Position numbers and translations under genes: made by a program. From positions 1,240,001-1,304,000 of the forward strand of contig NZ_AP023356.1 in the NCBI RefSeq assembly GCF_018324205.1: a stretch of 64,000 nucleotides of DNA, in the 5' to 3' direction. The stretch is from Actinoplanes ianthinogenes. GTDB lineage: Bacteria > Actinomycetota > Actinomycetes > Mycobacteriales > Micromonosporaceae. Under the pieces are notes generated by a model. It was not told where the DNA came from and made no database searches. It saw only the letters and a list, made by a program, of their open reading frames with translations. How positions within the stretch are numbered: the first letter of the stretch is position 1; each line of letters starts with the position of its first letter. Shown here one piece after another: positions 51,463-60,245 of the stretch.

Positions 51463-52673
51463 ACCGGCCACGGTAACCACGCCTCCAGGCGGAAGGTCAG
51501 CACGCCCGCGGAGTCGCGGTGGACACCGTGCCGGAAGCGGCCACCGACCAGGTCCACCCGCTCCGCGAGACCGACCAACCCGGCACCCGCCCCGGGCGGG
51601 GACTCCGGGGCCGAAGCGTGACGGGAGCCCGCGGCCAGGGGGTTTCCGATGAGGACGTGCAGTTCGCCGCCGGGGGTGCCGGTCAGCTCGACGTGGGCGG
51701 TGGTGCCGGGGGCGTGCTTGCCCGCATTCGTCAAGCCCTCCTGGACCAGGCGGTAGACCGTCCGGCCGAGGCCCGCCCCGACCGGCGCGCCGGGCAGCCC
51801 GTCGACGAAATCGATCGTGACGCCGGCCGCCCGGGCCTCGGCGACCAGCTCGTCCAGGTGCTTCAGGTCCGGCTGCGGCCGCACCCCGTCACCCGGCTCC
51901 CCGGCGCGCAGCACCCCGAGGATCTCCCGCAAATCCTCCAGCGCCTGGTGGGCGCTGTCCCGGATGGTCGTCGCCGCTTTGGCCACGTCCTCCGGCGCCA
52001 GGTCGGGCCGGATCTGCAACGCGCCGGCGTGCAGGCTGACCATGGAGATCCGGTGCGCCAGCGCGTCGTGCATCTCCCGCGCGATCCGCTCCCGCTCCAG
52101 CGCGCGCAGCCGCTCGGCCCGCACCCGTGCCTCGTCCTCCGCCCGCGCCGCCCGTTCGCGCAGCACCTCGACCAGGTCCCGGCGGGCCCGCATGGCGAGC
52201 CCGAGCGCCACGGTCGCGACCGAGAAGGCCAGGGTGATCGCGAACTCGGCCGCCGTGGAGAGCTCCGGGTCGGGCCGGAGCCGGCTGTAGACGAGGGCGG
52301 CCAGCAAGGTCCCCACCAGCACGAACCCGATCACTCGCCCGCGCCGCAGGGTGACCAGCGTGTAGAACGCGATCGACCCGGCCACCCCGACGAAGTCGGT
52401 GACCGCCGAAATCGGCACGAACAGGGCGGCCACCGCGACCGGATGGGAGCGCCGCCACCACAGTGCCGTCGACGCCGCCAGCGCGAGCAGCAGGCCGAAG
52501 AACGTGACGCCGTCGCTGGTCCGCCCGCTCGCCTCGGCCTCTCCCGCGATCACCAGCGCGCCGAACCAGGACACCGCGATCGCCGCCAGGTCGAAAACGC
52601 GCTCACCGGCCGCCGCCATGGCCCGCGCCGGCCACCGCCCCAGCGACCGTCCGGGCGGCGGGAGGCCCGTCAT
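51459..52673 (-). CDS. NarL-partner sensor histidine kinase (HisKA_3)
   Basis: 404 residues. Five to six N-terminal helices (VFDLAAIAVSWFGALVIAGE, GVTFFGLLLALAASTALWW, IGFVLVGTLLAALVYSRL), a coiled dimerisation linker, phospho-acceptor His in ERERIAREMHDALAHRISMV, and HATPase_c with VQEGLTNAGKHAPG and GAGLVGLAERV. Ligand unknown; no large sensor domain, so it senses within or near the membrane. ATG overlaps the YqeB-like gene stop (ATGA). Confidence 0.93.
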   Translation of the reverse strand: MTGLPPPGRSLGRWPARAMAAAGERVFDLAAIAVSWFGALVIAGEAEASGRTSDGVTFFGLLLALAASTALWWRRSHPVAVAALFVPISAVTDFVGVAGSIAFYTLVTLRRGRVIGFVLVGTLLAALVYSRLRPDPELSTAAEFAITLAFSVATVALGLAMRARRDLVEVLRERAARAEDEARVRAERLRALERERIAREMHDALAHRISMVSLHAGALQIRPDLAPEDVAKAATTIRDSAHQALEDLREILGVLRAGEPGDGVRPQPDLKHLDELVAEARAAGVTIDFVDGLPGAPVGAGLGRTVYRLVQEGLTNAGKHAPGTTAHVELTGTPGGELHVLIGNPLAAGSRHASAPESPPGAGAGLVGLAERVDLVGGRFRHGVHRDSAGVLTFRLEAWLPWPV

Positions 52674-53344
52674 GCGGACCGTACCAGGGGGCGCCAGAAC
52701 TGCCGGCCGCCTTCGTCGCGTACCGAATAACCGAGTCTTTCCAGAGCGGCCCGCAACTCGCCGGCCTCCTTCCCCGCCTTCTTCGTCAGCACGACCGCCC
52801 GGGCCGAGAGCACCGCGTCCGCCTCGGGCGGCAGCTCGCCATCGGGCTGCCAGGGACGGTAGAGATCCGCATAGGGATCGGCGTCCCGCCACGGATAGCC
52901 GAACTCCGGGAACGTCGCGGCCAGCGCCGATCGCCGGGCCCGCGGCTCGCACCGCACCACCTGCCGCGACTCCCGGTCCAGCACCACGAGCGTGTCCCCC
53001 TCCAGGAACAGCGCCGTGATCGCCGACCGGGACATCGCCGTCCTCCCGAACCGCACCTGGTCGAAGGCGACCGTGATCGGCGTCAGGTGCTCGAACAGCG
53101 CCGCCGTCGCGAACAGTCCCACCACGACCAGGATCGTGCCCAGCACCGCGAACTCCCACCGTGTGTCGACCCGGCCGACCAGCTCGAAGACCACCCGGAA
53201 AGGCAGCACGACGCCGAGCCCGAGCGCCCACCGGGCGACCGCCGGCAGCACCGCCGCGAGCAGCAGCCCGAGCGCCGCCGGCCCGCAGGTGACGAGCAGG
53301 CGGTCCAGCGGCGCGAAGCCGAGATCGGCGGAGGTCCGGGTCAT
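52670..53344 (-). CDS. YqeB-like membrane protein
   Basis: 224 residues. Two helices (LLVTCGPAALGLLLAAVLPA and FAVLGTILVVVGLFATAALF) followed by a soluble domain with ITVAFDQVRFGRTAMSRSAI, LFLEGDTLVVLDRESRQVV and a Trp/Tyr-rich DADPYADLYRPW. Resembles actinobacterial YqeB proteins of unknown role. Translationally coupled to the histidine kinase, so it may be an accessory sensor of that system. Start at 53344 follows a short gap from the MFS gene end. Confidence 0.72.
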   Translation of the reverse strand: MTRTSADLGFAPLDRLLVTCGPAALGLLLAAVLPAVARWALGLGVVLPFRVVFELVGRVDTRWEFAVLGTILVVVGLFATAALFEHLTPITVAFDQVRFGRTAMSRSAITALFLEGDTLVVLDRESRQVVRCEPRARRSALAATFPEFGYPWRDADPYADLYRPWQPDGELPPEADAVLSARAVVLTKKAGKEAGELRAALERLGYSVRDEGGRQFWRPLVRSA

Positions 53345-53353
53345 GCCCTGACG

Positions 53354-54682
53354 CTAGGCTCGCCGCCGGTCCGGGACCAGTTGCCTAAAGTCGATCGTCG
53401 CCGGCGACTTTCGGCTACCCCCGGGCAGGGCCGCCGCGGTCAGCACCAGCAGGACCGCTCCCGCGAGAGCCAGCGTCCCGACCACCGCCAGCAGCGACGT
53501 CCGCAGGAACGCGTCCCCGAGGGCCAGCGCCACCGACCCGCCGACCTGCCGGAAGAACCCGAGGTTGCTGGTGGCGGTGCCGAGGAACTCGCCCGGCACC
53601 GCCCGCTGGATGATCACGGTGAGCCCGGACATCGTCGGCCCGAGCCCCAGGCCGATCAGCGCCAGCCCGCCGAGCAGCACCCCGCCGAAGCCGGCCAGCA
53701 CCGCCCCACCGGCGATCAGCGCCGCACCACCGATCAGGCAGACCCGGACGTGCTTGATCAGCACCCCGGTGATCCCGCTGCCGGCCACCATCCCGAGCAT
53801 CAGCGGATACATCCGCACCCCGGACGAGGTCGCGCTGACGTGCCACACCCCCTGCATGAACCGGGGCACGAACACCAGCGCGGCATAGAGCGCCCACGCC
53901 CCGCCGAACGCCCCGGCGCAGGCCAGCACATAGGACCGCACCCGGAACAGCCGCAGCGGCATGACCGGCTCCGGCACCCGGCTCTCCACCAGCACGAACA
54001 GCACACCGAGCAGCAGGGCGCCCCCGAGGAACCGCCAGTCCCGCTGGTTCAGCCCGATCAGCAGCGCGGCCACCGCCCCGGTGAACACCGCCACGCCGGC
54101 GTAGTCCGGCCGGTGCGCGGAGGCCGCCGAGCCGGGCCGCCGCGGCAGCCGGGTGGCGATCAGGACGACCACGATCAGCCCGATCGGCAGGTTGACCAGG
54201 AAGACCCACCGCCACCCGGCGTGATCGGTCAGCAATCCGCCGGCGAGCGGCCCGGCCACGTAGCTGAGCCCCATCACCGCGCCGAGCATGCCCTGCACCC
54301 GGCCGCCGGCGGACGGCGGGAACGACTCCGCGGCGAGCGCCAGGCAGAGCGGCATCAGCGCGCCGGCGCCCAGCCCCTGCACCGCCCGGTACGCGATGAG
54401 CTGCCCCATCGACCCGGACGCCGCACACAGCGCCGAGCCGAGCAGGAAGATCCCGATCCCGGTCAGCAGCAGCGGCTTGCGCCCATAACGGTCGGAGAGC
54501 CGGCCGTAGAGCGGACCGGAGGCGGTGATGCTCACCAGATAGGCGGTCACCACCCAGCTGTAATGCGCCGACCCGCCCAGCTCCGCGGTGATCCGGGGCA
54601 GCGCGGTGCTGACGATGGTCTGGTCGAGGAGCGCCAGCAGCATGCCGCCGACGACGGCGGCGAGAACGATCAGATCACTCAC
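53354..54682 (-). CDS. MFS drug efflux transporter, DHA2-like
   Basis: 442 residues, about 13-14 helices. First helix MLLALLDQTIVSTALPRI carries the DHA2 motif D1; motif A is GRLSDRYGRKPLL; motif C region GAVMGLSYVAGPLAGGLLTD. Probably proton-driven export of a toxic compound. Slightly shorter than the ~500-residue norm. GTG start 54680-54682 lies 12 bp from the palindrome at 54695-54714 shared with the divergent PadR gene, which is the likely repressor. Confidence 0.92.
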   Translation of the reverse strand: MSDLIVLAAVVGGMLLALLDQTIVSTALPRITAELGGSAHYSWVVTAYLVSITASGPLYGRLSDRYGRKPLLLTGIGIFLLGSALCAASGSMGQLIAYRAVQGLGAGALMPLCLALAAESFPPSAGGRVQGMLGAVMGLSYVAGPLAGGLLTDHAGWRWVFLVNLPIGLIVVVLIATRLPRRPGSAASAHRPDYAGVAVFTGAVAALLIGLNQRDWRFLGGALLLGVLFVLVESRVPEPVMPLRLFRVRSYVLACAGAFGGAWALYAALVFVPRFMQGVWHVSATSSGVRMYPLMLGMVAGSGITGVLIKHVRVCLIGGAALIAGGAVLAGFGGVLLGGLALIGLGLGPTMSGLTVIIQRAVPGEFLGTATSNLGFFRQVGGSVALALGDAFLRTSLLAVVGTLALAGAVLLVLTAAALPGGSRKSPATIDFRQLVPDRRRA

Positions 54683-54694
54683 CGGTCAAAAGCT

Positions 54695-54714
54695 ACATGT
54701 CAAACTCGACATGT
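54695..54714. promoter_or_regulatory. PadR-type operator ACATGTC-n6-GACATGT
   Basis: Perfect 7-bp inverted arms ACATGTC (54695-54701) and GACATGT (54708-54714). Lies in the 44-bp gap between the divergent MFS (GTG at 54682) and PadR (ATG at 54727) genes, so one bound dimer would cover both promoters. PadR-family sites typically have ATGT...ACAT arms, consistent with this. Confidence 0.75.
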
Positions 54715-54726
54715 CAAGATGGATGC

Positions 54727-55254
54727 ATGTCGCTTCGGATCGCGCTTCTCGGGATGCTCGCCGCCGGCGGTCCGGCCACCGGCTACGACCTGGCGAAAGA
54801 CTTCGACGGCTCGCTCAGTCACGTCTGGCCGGCCAAGCACAGTCAGATCTATCCGGAGCTGGCCAAGGTCGCCGCCGACGGACACGCCACGGTCCGCGAC
54901 GACGGCAGCCGCGGCCGCAAGCTCTACGAGCTGACCCCGGCCGGACGGGACTTCCTCGACACGTGGTTGCAGTCCACCGACCCTGCGCCCCGGGTGCGCA
55001 GCGAGTCGAGCCTGCGGCTGTTCCTGCTGCCGCTGCTCCCCCCGGACGTTTCCGTCCCGCTGCTGCGCAAGGAAGCCGTCCGGTACGCCGAGCAGGCACG
55101 CCTGCTGGAGGCCGAACGCGACAGCCACCAGCCGCCCACCACGCCGGGCCGCAACGGCTGGTACGCCGTCGACCTGGGCATCCGCAACTTCACCGCGATC
55201 CGCGACTGGGCCACCGCGACGGCCGACCACATCGAGAGCCTCGTCGATCGTTAA
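54727..55254 (+). CDS. PadR-family transcriptional regulator
   Basis: 175 residues. Winged helix MSLRIALLGMLAAGGPATGY, HSQIYPELAKVAADGHATVR and wing RKLYELTPAGRDFLDTWL, then a C-terminal dimerisation helix (VRYAEQARLLEAERDSH) and WYAVDLGIRNFTAIRDWA, as in PadR-s2/Vir-like members. ATG at 54727 gives the family N-terminus; an ATG at 54697 lies inside the operator. Probable ligand-responsive repressor of the adjacent efflux pump and itself. Confidence 0.93.
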   Translation: MSLRIALLGMLAAGGPATGYDLAKDFDGSLSHVWPAKHSQIYPELAKVAADGHATVRDDGSRGRKLYELTPAGRDFLDTWLQSTDPAPRVRSESSLRLFLLPLLPPDVSVPLLRKEAVRYAEQARLLEAERDSHQPPTTPGRNGWYAVDLGIRNFTAIRDWATATADHIESLVDR

Positions 55255-55351
55255 TGGATTCGAAAGGTTGAAACTCATCGCTATGGTGATCACCGATCGA
55301 TCGCCGGGCGCACCCGTCCGGCACACGGGGTATCGATGTAAGGAGATCACC

Positions 55352-56272
55352 ATGCGCACACTCGCGCGCGCGGGCGTCATCACGCTCGCCATCGGCGCCA
55401 CCCTGCTCGGCGGCGCCGCGGCCGTGCAGGCGGCGCCCGCCGGCGCCGTCTCGGTCAGCGTCAACCGGCTGATCCTCGAGCCCGGGACGTCCGGCCACAC
55501 CGGCAGCGTCCGGGTCGTCCTCAAGAACCGGACGAACGAGGCCTGGAGCGGCGCGGTCGCCGTGATCGAGCCGATCGCCGGCACCTACCTGGAGACCAGC
55601 GGGGCCTCCGGCTGCACCGGGGGCGTGACCTCGGACAACCGGCAGATCGCCTACTGCTACCTGGACCACGACCTCGCGCCCGGCGCGAGGGAGGTGCTCA
55701 CCGTCAGCTTCCGCTCGCCGGCGAAGCCGCAGGCTTACCCGCAGATCGCGCCCGCCACCGGCAGCGTCGAGGTGGCCGGGACGAGCGCCGAGTTCCCGGC
55801 GCTGTTCCGCTCCACCACCGGCTCGCTGCGCAACCCGCGGCCGTACGTGCAGGACACCGCCTCCGCGCTCACCGTGACCGCGGGTGCGGTCACGCTGACC
55901 CCGCAGGCGGACGGCACGTTCGCCGGGCACCTGCCGGTCACCGTCCGCAACGACGGCGACGCCCCGCACAGCGGCCTGCTGACCGAGCTGGTCGCTCCGG
56001 CCGGCGTCGACGGGGCCTACCTCGCCGGCTCCGGTCCCTGCATCGGGGCGAACGTGCTGCCCGTCCCGGACGGCGCCTACGGCGTGGGGTGCTCGGTGAG
56101 CGGCCAGCTCGACGAGGGCCGGTCCCGCACGTTCGACTGGACGATCACCGCGCCGGCCGGCACCCCGGCCGGTCCGCTCGGCACCGCCACCACGCTGGTC
56201 CAGCTGGAGGGCGGCCCGGCGCAGACGGGTGGCGCCAACATCGCCGCCGTCGCCGTCACGGTCGCCGGCTGA
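55352..56272 (+). CDS. Secreted protein of Ig-like repeats, hypothetical
   Basis: 306 residues from ATG 55352, with AAGGAGAT upstream. Signal peptide (ITLAIGATLLGGAAAVQAAP, cleavage near VQA-AP). The mature part appears to be two related beta-sandwich domains: SVNRLILEPGTSGHTGSVRV onward and TLTPQADGTFAGHLPVTVRN onward, each ending with a Cys pair (SGCTGG/AYCYL, GPCIG/VGCSV). No anchor. Resembles adhesin/DUF11-like modules; function unknown. Confidence 0.72.
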   Translation: MRTLARAGVITLAIGATLLGGAAAVQAAPAGAVSVSVNRLILEPGTSGHTGSVRVVLKNRTNEAWSGAVAVIEPIAGTYLETSGASGCTGGVTSDNRQIAYCYLDHDLAPGAREVLTVSFRSPAKPQAYPQIAPATGSVEVAGTSAEFPALFRSTTGSLRNPRPYVQDTASALTVTAGAVTLTPQADGTFAGHLPVTVRNDGDAPHSGLLTELVAPAGVDGAYLAGSGPCIGANVLPVPDGAYGVGCSVSGQLDEGRSRTFDWTITAPAGTPAGPLGTATTLVQLEGGPAQTGGANIAAVAVTVAG

Positions 56273-56333
56273 TCCACCGCACCACCGTCCCGGCGGCTCT
56301 GATCCGGTGATCAGGGCCGCCGGCTCGCTTCCG

Positions 56334-57527
56334 TCACGCCTCCTGGACCGGGACGGCGAGCGCGATCGTCAGGGCGAGCACCCACTGCGGGTCCTTGAGT
56401 TTCTCGCCGTAGAGCTCGCGCAGCCGGGCCATCCGATACCGCACCGTCTGCGGATGCACGAACAGCTCGGCGGCGACGTCCTCCCGCCGCCCGTGGTGCA
56501 GCAGCCAGCTGCGCAGGGTCTCGACCAGTTTCGCCGCGGCCGCCCCGCGCTCCCCCGCGAGCGGCGCCAGCACCCAGTCCCGCAGGTCGGCCAGCGCGCC
56601 GCGATCGGCGGAGACGACCAGCTCGGCCAGGTGATCCTCGGTGTCGACGACCTTGCCGCGCGCCGGCGTGTGCAGCTGGTGGACGCGGACCGCGCGCTCC
56701 ACCGAGCACTGCGCCTGCAGCCACGGCCGGGCCGGGCCGATCACCGCGTTGTGCCCGGTGAGCAGCCGGTTCAGGTGTGCCCGGGAGGCGCCCTGCGGGT
56801 CCGGGACCAGCAGGATCGCGGTGCCCGGCAGGTCCGGCAGGGCACCGGCGAGCGGCAGGGTGCGCGGGTCGAGCAGGTCGATCAGCGACCGGGAGGAGCG
56901 TTCCGGCAGCAGGATCGCGGTGAGCGTCTGCGGCGGGGTCCACTCGGCGCGCTCGGCGGCGGCCTGGAGCACGTGCGCGGGCTCCCCGGCGACCAGGGCC
57001 TGAGCCAGCTGCTGAAGGTGCCGCAGCCGGAACCGGCCGGAGGCGGCCAGCTCGTCGGCGTGCCCGGCGACGCTGGCCGCGGAGAGCTCGTCGATGTAGG
57101 CGAAGACCAGCTCGGCGAAGTCGGCGATGGTGCCGGACGGCTGCCCGGACCGGACGCTGATCGCGGCCAGCTCCCGCCAGGCCACCCGGGCGCCGACCCG
57201 GTACGCCGAGAGCAGCGCGTCCAGGCTCCGCCCGTTGCGCGCCTCGCCCCGGCCCAGGGCATAGGCGGCTTCGAGAGCGGAGGCCAGCGGCGTGCCGGGG
57301 TCGGTGCCGGGCCGGGACACCAGGTTGAGGAAGGTGCCGAGGGCGGCCTGCACGGCCCGCTCGATCTTGTGGCCGAGCTCGCCGGCGAACGGCTCCGCGT
57401 ACGCCGGAACCTCCATCACGATCGCCGCGAGCGTCTGCGCGGCGACCTCGGGCAGTCCGCGCCGGAGCGGCTCGACGACCTCGACGGGCAGGCGGTACGA
57501 CCGAACGTCCCGCAACGGCTCGATCAC
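56334..57527 (-). CDS. PucR/CdaR-type transcriptional regulator
   Basis: 397 residues. N-terminal helical region with AYALGRGEARNGRSLDALLS and AYRVGARVAWRELAAISVRS (RsbRD-like pattern), a middle GGDEF-like CdaR region, and the PucR C-terminal HTH: LVETLRSWLLHHGRREDVAA, ELFVHPQTVRYRMARLRELY. Often controls adjacent metabolic genes; here it is divergent from the ferredoxin reductase/desaturase operon with 113 bp between, so it may regulate membrane desaturation. GTG start 57525-57527. Confidence 0.9.
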   Translation of the reverse strand: MIEPLRDVRSYRLPVEVVEPLRRGLPEVAAQTLAAIVMEVPAYAEPFAGELGHKIERAVQAALGTFLNLVSRPGTDPGTPLASALEAAYALGRGEARNGRSLDALLSAYRVGARVAWRELAAISVRSGQPSGTIADFAELVFAYIDELSAASVAGHADELAASGRFRLRHLQQLAQALVAGEPAHVLQAAAERAEWTPPQTLTAILLPERSSRSLIDLLDPRTLPLAGALPDLPGTAILLVPDPQGASRAHLNRLLTGHNAVIGPARPWLQAQCSVERAVRVHQLHTPARGKVVDTEDHLAELVVSADRGALADLRDWVLAPLAGERGAAAAKLVETLRSWLLHHGRREDVAAELFVHPQTVRYRMARLRELYGEKLKDPQWVLALTIALAVPVQEA

Positions 57528-57640
57528 CCAGACTCCCTACGTTTCCTGTCGGAACCTTGTCCCCGCCGAACAATTATGCTGCCCCGGATTCACTTCCCCT
57601 GGTCATGACTTCGCCCGGCTGACCCAGCAGGCTTGGTCAC

Positions 57641-58711
57641 GTGCCGGTTACCCAGACATTGCGCAACGGAGCGTGGCGAGTCGTCGAGCTGATCACCACC
57701 CCGGTGGTGCCCACCGATTATCTCGACGTGATCGCTCCCCTGCGCAACCCGAACGTTCTGCGCGCCCGGGTCGAGGCGGTGCACCGGGAGACCGCGAACG
57801 CGGTCACCCTGGAGCTGCGCCCGGGCCGTGGCTGGCAGCCGCACGAGGCGGGGCAGTATGTCCGTCTCGGCGTCGACGTCGACGGCATCCGCCTGTGGCG
57901 GTCCTACTCGGTGAGCAGTGCCGCCGGGCAGCGATCGGGCCGGATCAGCGTGACGGTCAACGCCGTGGCCGACGGCGTGGTCAGCTCCTACCTGCTGGCC
58001 AACGCCCGCCGCGGGATGATCGTCAACCTCGACCTCCCGGCCGGCGACTTCGTCGTGCCGGCGCGCCGCCCGGCGAAAAGCCTGTTCGTCACGGCCGGCA
58101 GCGGGATCACCCCGGTGATGGGCATCCTGCGCAGCACCCTGCACGAGCTGCCCGACGTGGTCGTCGTGCACTCGGCCCGCACCGGCGAGGACGTGGTGTT
58201 CGGCGCCGAGCTGCGCGCGCTCGCCGCGGCCGGCAAGCTCACCCTGATCGAGCGGCACACCGGCGCCGACGGCCGGCTCAAGCCCGCCGACCTCGACGAG
58301 CTGGTCCCCGACCTGTTCGAGCGGGAGACCTGGGCCTGCGGTCCGGGCGAGATGCTGGACGCGCTGGCCGACCACTGGAGCGAGGCGGGCGCCGCGGAGC
58401 GCCTGCACGTCGAGCGGTTCCGGCCCACCGTGCTGGTCGCCGGCGACGGCGGCTCGGTGACCTTCGAGCGCTCCGGCGCCGAGGTCGAGGCGCCGGCCGG
58501 TGTCTCGATCCTGGACGCCGGTGAGGCCGCCGGGCAGCTCATGCCGTCCGGCTGCCGGATGGGCATCTGCTTCAAGTGCGTGCTGCCGATGCGCCAGGGC
58601 ATCGTCCGGGACATGCGCGACGGCCAGATCACCAGCGCCGTGGAAGGCGACAACGTCCTGATCCAGACGTGCATCTCGGCCGCGGCCGGGCCCTGCCACC
58701 TGGACGCCTGA
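57641..58711 (+). CDS. Ferredoxin reductase, partner of acyl desaturase (Rv3230c-like)
   Basis: 356 residues. FAD domain with RSYSVSSAAG, NAD domain with LFVTAGSGITPVMGILRS and WACGPGEMLDAL, and a C-terminal plant-type 2Fe-2S ferredoxin domain with CRMGICFKC and the distant fourth Cys in LIQTCIS. Passes electrons from NAD(P)H to the desaturase encoded 36 bp downstream, as Rv3230c does for DesA3 in mycobacteria. GTG start. Confidence 0.94.
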   Translation: MPVTQTLRNGAWRVVELITTPVVPTDYLDVIAPLRNPNVLRARVEAVHRETANAVTLELRPGRGWQPHEAGQYVRLGVDVDGIRLWRSYSVSSAAGQRSGRISVTVNAVADGVVSSYLLANARRGMIVNLDLPAGDFVVPARRPAKSLFVTAGSGITPVMGILRSTLHELPDVVVVHSARTGEDVVFGAELRALAAAGKLTLIERHTGADGRLKPADLDELVPDLFERETWACGPGEMLDALADHWSEAGAAERLHVERFRPTVLVAGDGGSVTFERSGAEVEAPAGVSILDAGEAAGQLMPSGCRMGICFKCVLPMRQGIVRDMRDGQITSAVEGDNVLIQTCISAAAGPCHLDA

Positions 58712-58747
58712 GCTTCCCCCCAACCGCCGAGAGAAATCGAGGAACTC

Positions 58748-59902
58748 GTGACGACGCTGCAACGTCAGGAAAACAACCCGATCGCCCACCTCACCGCCGA
58801 GGACATCGAGGCGATCGGCCGCGAGCTGGACGCGATCCGGGACGAGGTGATCGCCGTCCGGGGGGAACGCGACGCCGCGTACATCCGCCGGGTCATCAAG
58901 GTCCAGCGCAGCCTGGAGATGGGCAGCCGCGCGGTGCTGCTGTTCTCGCTGTTCCCGCCGGCCTGGATCGTCGGCACCGCCGGTCTCTCGGTCGCCAAGA
59001 TCCTGGAGAACATGGAGATCGGCCACAACATCCTGCACGGTCAGTACGACTTCATGCGGGACCCGAAGATCCACTCCACCACGTGGGAGTGGGACATGGC
59101 CACGCCGGCGAACCAGTGGCAGCACTCGCACAACGAGGTCCACCACAAGTACACCAACGTGGTCGGCAAGGACAACGACCTCGGTTACGGCATCATGCGG
59201 GTCGACGAGAACCAGCGCTGGCACCCGTTCTTCCTGGCCCAGCCGCTGTGGAACTTCATCAACGCCTGCTTCTTCGAGTACGGCATCGCGGCTTACGACC
59301 TGGAGCTGGGCCGCAACCTGAAGACCAAGAAGCGCCGCCGCAACCCGGTCTTCCGGGCGAACCTGAAGGCGGTCGGCCGCAAGATCGGCAAGCAGGCGCT
59401 GAAGGACTACGTGATCCACCCGGCGCTCTCCGGCCCGTCGTTCCTGCACACGATCGCCGCGAACTTCACCGCCAACGTGATCCGCAACATCTGGAGCCAC
59501 TCGGTGATCATGTGCGGGCACTTCCCGAACGGGGTGTCCACCTTCGAGCGCACCTCGATCAAGGACGAGACCCGCGGCGAGTGGTACCTGCGGCAGATGC
59601 TCGGCTCGGCCAACATCTCCGGCAGCAAGCTGATGCACATCATGACCGGCAACCTGTCCCACCAGATCGAGCACCACCTTTTCCCGGACCTGCCGGCCAG
59701 CCGCTATGCCGAGGTCGCGGTCAAGGTGCGGGCGCTGTTCGAGAAGTACGACCTGCCGTACGTCACCGGTCCGTTCCCGAAGCAGGTCGCCTCCGCCTGG
59801 GCCAAGGTGATCCGCCTGTCGCTGCCGAACCGCAAGCCGACCCCGGACGCGGACAACTCGATCCCGCCGCGCCGCCCGGTGGCCGAGCCGGTCACGGCCT
59901 GA
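58748..59902 (+). CDS. Membrane fatty acid desaturase (DesA3-like)
   Basis: 384 residues. Three histidine boxes for the di-iron site: HNILH (in MEIGHNILHGQYD), HSHNEVHH and HQIEHH. Membrane segments flank the first box (AVLLFSLFPPAWIVGTAGLS). Likely introduces a cis double bond in stearoyl- or palmitoyl-CoA to adjust membrane fluidity. GTG start preceded by GAGAAATCGAGGAA. Second gene of the reductase/desaturase operon; its 3' end overlaps the convergent membrane gene by 11 bp. Confidence 0.95.
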   Translation: MTTLQRQENNPIAHLTAEDIEAIGRELDAIRDEVIAVRGERDAAYIRRVIKVQRSLEMGSRAVLLFSLFPPAWIVGTAGLSVAKILENMEIGHNILHGQYDFMRDPKIHSTTWEWDMATPANQWQHSHNEVHHKYTNVVGKDNDLGYGIMRVDENQRWHPFFLAQPLWNFINACFFEYGIAAYDLELGRNLKTKKRRRNPVFRANLKAVGRKIGKQALKDYVIHPALSGPSFLHTIAANFTANVIRNIWSHSVIMCGHFPNGVSTFERTSIKDETRGEWYLRQMLGSANISGSKLMHIMTGNLSHQIEHHLFPDLPASRYAEVAVKVRALFEKYDLPYVTGPFPKQVASAWAKVIRLSLPNRKPTPDADNSIPPRRPVAEPVTA

Positions 59903-60236
59903 CGTTCGTCTGCGAGAGGCGCGGCCCGTGCGGCCGCGCCTCCGGCTCGCGCAGGGCCAGCAGCGAGAACAGCCACATCGGGACGTAACCGAGCAGCACC
60001 GCGACCGCGTACGGGAAGTCGGAGCAGGCGAAGACGGCCACGAACATCAGGGTGAGCAGCGCGCCGAGCAGGTAGGCGCCGATCGCGTACCCGATCACTC
60101 GCCCGCCACCGCGACGCTGGCGGCGGGTGACCATCGCATAGGTGAACGGGATGGCGCCCGGCTGGATCAGCAGCAGGAGCACACCCAGCACCAGGACGAC
60201 AACGCCTGGTGAGACGGAGACCTCGACGTGCGGCAT
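59892..60236 (-). CDS. Small membrane protein, three helices
   Basis: 114 residues. Helices VVVLVLGVLLLLIQPGAI, VIGYAIGAYLLGALLTLMFV and FPYAVAVLLGYVPMWLFSLL, with a basic loop (TRRQRRGGG) and polar C-terminus. ATG 60234-60236; an in-frame GTG just before it is possible. No family recognised. Lies 9 bp downstream of the hydrolase gene on the same strand. Confidence 0.65.
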   Translation of the reverse strand: MPHVEVSVSPGVVVLVLGVLLLLIQPGAIPFTYAMVTRRQRRGGGRVIGYAIGAYLLGALLTLMFVAVFACSDFPYAVAVLLGYVPMWLFSLLALREPEARPHGPRLSQTNVRP

Positions 60237-60245
60237 CACCGCACG

